This document shows, in pieces, positions 42,875-44,401 of a stretch of DNA of 44,401 nucleotides. The notes under the pieces are model-generated. The model was not told where the DNA came from, made no database searches, and worked only from the letters and a program-made list of their open reading frames with translations. Source of the stretch: an uncultured Bacilli bacterium (GTDB lineage: Bacteria; Bacillota_I; Bacilli_A; RF39; UBA660). The stretch lies in assembly GCA_944363925.1 (NCBI GenBank), contig CALVVS010000004.1, positions 1 to 44,401 on the forward strand. Reading direction: 5' to 3'. Each line of letters opens with the position of its first letter. The first letter of the stretch is position 1. The translations under genes were made by a program, and so were the position numbers.

Positions 42875-42892
42875 ATTTGACGTTCTACATTT
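42866..42892. terminator. Bidirectional terminator between agrC and agrD
   Basis: AAAATGTAGA pairs with TTCTACATTTT around TTTGACG, with T-runs on either strand. It separates the convergent agrAC and agrBD transcripts. Confidence 0.8.
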
Positions 42893-42893
42893 T

Positions 42894-43013
42894 TTATTTA
42901 ATTAAACTTTTTGGACATTCTGGTTCATCAAGCCAAAGAAAATCACATGCCACACTACTTGCTCCAGCAAATAGTCCTCCAATTGATGATAATAATGATG
43001 CGATAAAACTCAT
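42894..43013 (-). CDS. agrD: AgrD autoinducing-peptide precursor
   Basis: This is a 39-residue gene on the minus strand, between agrC and agrB, with AAAGGAG before ATG 43013. Residues 1-18 form an amphipathic leader (M-S-F-I-A-S-L-L-S-S-I-G-G-L-F-A-G-A). The core has Cys23 in A-C-D-F-L-W-L. The C-terminal tail (residues 29-39: D-E-P-E-C-P-K-S-L-I-K) matches the acidic D-E-x-E-x-P-K tail of staphylococcal AgrD. AgrB should cut before D29 and close a Cys23 thiolactone, giving a ring C-D-F-L-W-L (6 residues), or C-D-F-L-W if L28 is trimmed. Extracellular signal sensed by AgrC. Peptide ends are predicted. Confidence 0.85.
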   Translation of the reverse strand: MSFIASLLSSIGGLFAGASSVACDFLWLDEPECPKSLIK

Positions 43014-43067
43014 AAACAAACTCCTTTCTTTCAATCTATGTCTAAATTATAAAATTTAAACCAATAA

Positions 43068-43667
43068 TTATGGACGGTAATTTTTATAGTTATCGTATGT
43101 CTCACCACATATTTTATATGTGGTTGGAGCTGTAATAACACACTGTATAAGTAATGCTAAAATAAACGCATTGGATAACAAATTATTATCGATTATTATC
43201 GAACAAACAACAAATATAATTGCCACTATAGTTGAAATAATTTTATATACTAGTCTTCTTTTTGGACTAACAATTGGTTTCTTAGCTGTATCTGCTGGAC
43301 TGTTTTTATGAATTAAAATAATTCCTATAATACCTAAAATAATTTTAAAATTAATCGGTATTATAATCTTTGAACTTAAGTAAGCTGATAAAATAAATAC
43401 TGAAGTTGAGGCAACTAAACATATCCAACTTTTTGATGCATGAATTCCAAAAGATGGCAATCTTATTAAATTATAAATAAGTGTAAAAATAAGTAGCTCT
43501 TTAAATATCCCAAGAAAATAGGCGATTGCGAATATAATAATTGATTTAGTAATTAGTAAATATAACCCAAGTAATCCATACCTTAATTCTGCAAGTTTAA
43601 CTTCAGAATAATCAGGATAGTATTTCTTAATAATGTTCATCGAATTACTAATAAATGCCTCTTTCAT
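43068..43667 (-). CDS. agrB: AgrB-like peptidase and exporter
   Basis: This 199-residue membrane protein starts at ATG 43667 (SD AGAGAGGTAG). It has five to six hydrophobic segments. Catalytic residues H76 and C83 lie in R-L-P-S-F-G-I-H-A-S-K-S-W-I-C, with the spacing of staphylococcal AgrB (H77/C84). It removes the AgrD tail, forms the thiolactone and helps export. agrD starts 54 bases after its stop, in the same direction. The K-K-P-I-V-S-P-K-R-R segment is the positively charged loop typical of the family. Confidence 0.88.
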   Translation of the reverse strand: MKEAFISNSMNIIKKYYPDYSEVKLAELRYGLLGLYLLITKSIIIFAIAYFLGIFKELLIFTLIYNLIRLPSFGIHASKSWICLVASTSVFILSAYLSSKIIIPINFKIILGIIGIILIHKNSPADTAKKPIVSPKRRLVYKIISTIVAIIFVVCSIIIDNNLLSNAFILALLIQCVITAPTTYKICGETYDNYKNYRP

Positions 43668-44010
43668 AATACTACCTCTCTTTACCATAAAAAATAATAC
43701 AACAAAATTAGACAAAAAATAAAAAAAATGTTTAAACGACGTAAAATTTTACCGGTTCGAAGCAAAAGTATTCTACTAGTGACACTTGTTAGCGTTCAGA
43801 CAAAATTAATAATCATTGAAACAAATTATTGAAAATAACTCTAATCTACGTGTAAAATTAAACTCGTCGATGTAGTACTTGTGCACATTTTTTTATAGTT
43901 TAGATGTAGTAAAAATTTTGTCGGAAAATGCAATACTAATTTAATTGAAAACTTAAAACTTTTCATTTATACTAGTATTGTAAGAGATTTACTAGAAGGG
44001 AGATGTAATT
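43668..44010. other. Regulatory stretch between agrB and csp
   Basis: There is no convincing gene in these 343 bases. It holds a perfect 12-base palindrome GTAAAATTTTAC (43741-43752), a repeated GATGTAGTA (near 43870 and 43911), and the csp promoter at its right end. The agrBD promoter must be here (minus strand), but I cannot place its -35 and -10 with confidence. AgrA sites are not clear; CCGGTTCGA (43752-43760) and AGCGTTCAG (43791-43799) are weak candidates. Confidence 0.5.
43945..43973 (+). promoter_or_regulatory. Promoter of the cold-shock gene
   Basis: -35 TTGAAA (43945-43950), 17-base spacer, -10 TATACT (43968-43973). Confidence 0.7.
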
Positions 44011-44223
44011 TTGAAAGGCAAAGTAAAATGGTTCAACAACGAAAAAGGCTTTGGCTTTATAGAATACAACGATAAAGAAGATATATTCGTCCACTATTCA
44101 GCTATTCTTACACCTGGTTATAAAACATTAGTTGAAGGCCAGTATGTTGAATTCGATTTAGTCAGAACTGATAAAGGCTTGCAAGCAAAAAATGTTGTTG
44201 AAATTAAAACTGCACTTGTGTAG
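44011..44223 (+). CDS. csp: Cold-shock protein (CspA family)
   Basis: This 70-residue OB-fold RNA chaperone starts at TTG 44011 after AAGGGAGATG. The RNA-binding motifs are intact: [12 protein letters not shown] (RNP1) and D-I-F-V-H-Y (RNP2). Y replaces the usual F after the V-H. Length matches the family. It binds single-stranded RNA and melts secondary structure at low temperature or in rapid growth. It has its own promoter and a terminator that overlaps the stop. Confidence 0.93.
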   Translation: MKGKVKWFNNEKGFGFIEYNDKEDIFVHYSAILTPGYKTLVEGQYVEFDLVRTDKGLQAKNVVEIKTALV

Positions 44224-44230
44224 TTTTTTT
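44207..44230 (+). terminator. Terminator of the cold-shock gene
   Basis: AAAACT-G-CAC pairs with GTG-T-AGTTTT, with a T-run; it includes the stop codon. Confidence 0.7.
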
Positions 44231-44284
44231 CTGCCTAAAACACATAATTTCCCATATAATAACATATAAATTCCATAAAATTTA

Positions 44285-44293
44285 TGATATAAT
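44285..44293 (+). promoter_or_regulatory. Extended -10 of hpf
   Basis: TGATATAAT, 19 bases before ATG 44313. Confidence 0.6.
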
Positions 44294-44312
44294 GTAAGTG
44301 GAAGGTGATGAT

Positions 44313-44401
44313 ATGAAATATATAATTCGTGGCAAAAAAGTCAAAGTCACAAATGACCTCAAAGAACATGCAGAAAAGAAGCTTTCAAAGCTTGATAAGT
44401 A
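44313..44401 (+). CDS. hpf: Ribosome hibernation-promoting factor, N-terminus (runs off window)
   Basis: The first 29 codons are present. ATG 44313 follows GGAAGGTGAT. The start M-K-Y-I-I-R-G-K-K-V-K-V-T-N-D-L-K and E-H-A-E-K-K-L-S-K-L-D-K matches the first strand and helix of HPF/YfiA proteins, which silence ribosomes by forming inactive dimers. Whether it is the long form (with a dimerisation domain) cannot be seen. Confidence 0.85.
   Translation, partial: MKYIIRGKKVKVTNDLKEHAEKKLSKLDK

Noticed and set aside
42877-43059. 60-codon frame on the + strand over agrD
   Set aside because: It is the complement of agrD, which has a strong SD and family motifs on the other strand.
43728-43832. 34-codon ORF in the agrB-csp region
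   Set aside because: No SD and no recognisable features; coding potential cannot be supported.
1-44401. CRISPR arrays, rRNA or insertion sequences with inverted ends
   Set aside because: No regularly spaced direct repeats, rRNA sequence or complete transposase found by eye.
1-44401. Mycoplasma-type code with TGA as Trp
   Set aside because: TGA ends several genes at the right place (27343, 33558, 34106) and Trp is TGG; the standard code applies.

Overview
The window is very A+T-rich, gene-dense DNA from a bacterium that uses the standard code: TGA is a genuine stop, for example at 27341-27343, 33556-33558 and 34104-34106. The genes point to a walled, low-GC Bacilli lineage near the Mollicutes: a MurE ligase with the DNPR motif, a sortase, two GH73 glucosaminidases, AddAB, an S-box riboswitch, a CIRCE element, agr quorum sensing and HPF. 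My best guess is an uncultured gut lineage of the RF39/RFN20 or 'Mycoplasma sp. CAG' type. Many promoters share the extended -10 form TG-N-TATAAT.

Layout. 1-3.75 kb is accessory DNA: a small membrane protein, a nucleotidyltransferase, and a three-gene tail of an integrative element (unknown ORF, excisionase-like protein, tyrosine integrase). All three tail genes have a damaged or non-canonical start region. The integrase end abuts a truncated endonuclease/STAND-ATPase gene (3.7-4.5 kb). 4.65-10.7 kb holds a SAM riboswitch with metK, a cadherin-like surface protein, an acyltransferase, a CoA-transferase and a frameshifted G5-domain surface protein. 10.8-16.2 kb is addB-addA, followed by a DUF1003 membrane protein. 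16.8-22.4 kb is a surface and envelope block: a secreted protein with a hypervariable C-terminal segment, a divergent XRE regulator, an SPFH/zinc-ribbon protein with three Tim44-like zinc-ribbon proteins, a second XRE gene, and a truncated second copy of the variable protein. 22.4-31.7 kb holds clpB under CIRCE, a glycosyltransferase, a sortase, tRNA-Pro(CGG), two zinc-ribbon membrane proteins, two GH73 enzymes and an RDD protein. 31.7-37 kb is asnB, a membrane protein, murE and a UvrD-like helicase. 37-44.4 kb holds an orphan transposase-type HTH protein, a P-type Ca2+-ATPase, a lipoprotein, a complete agr system, a cold-shock protein and the start of hpf.

How genes work together. The agr locus is complete but oddly arranged. 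agrA-agrC (+) and agrB-agrD (-) converge on a shared terminator, and the 39-residue AgrD lies between them. AgrB should process AgrD into a Cys-anchored thiolactone peptide that AgrC senses and AgrA relays. The asnB, membrane-protein and murE genes overlap and probably act in peptidoglycan synthesis. The sortase, GH73 enzymes and secreted proteins fit a Gram-positive-type surface. SPFH plus Tim44/zinc-ribbon proteins look like an envelope module that has not been described as a unit.

Most notable: the agr system with its small AgrD gene; the hypervariable C-terminal segments resembling targets of a diversity-generating retroelement (no reverse transcriptase is in the window); the element whose three genes lack normal starts; and hairpins that bury Shine-Dalgarno sequences.
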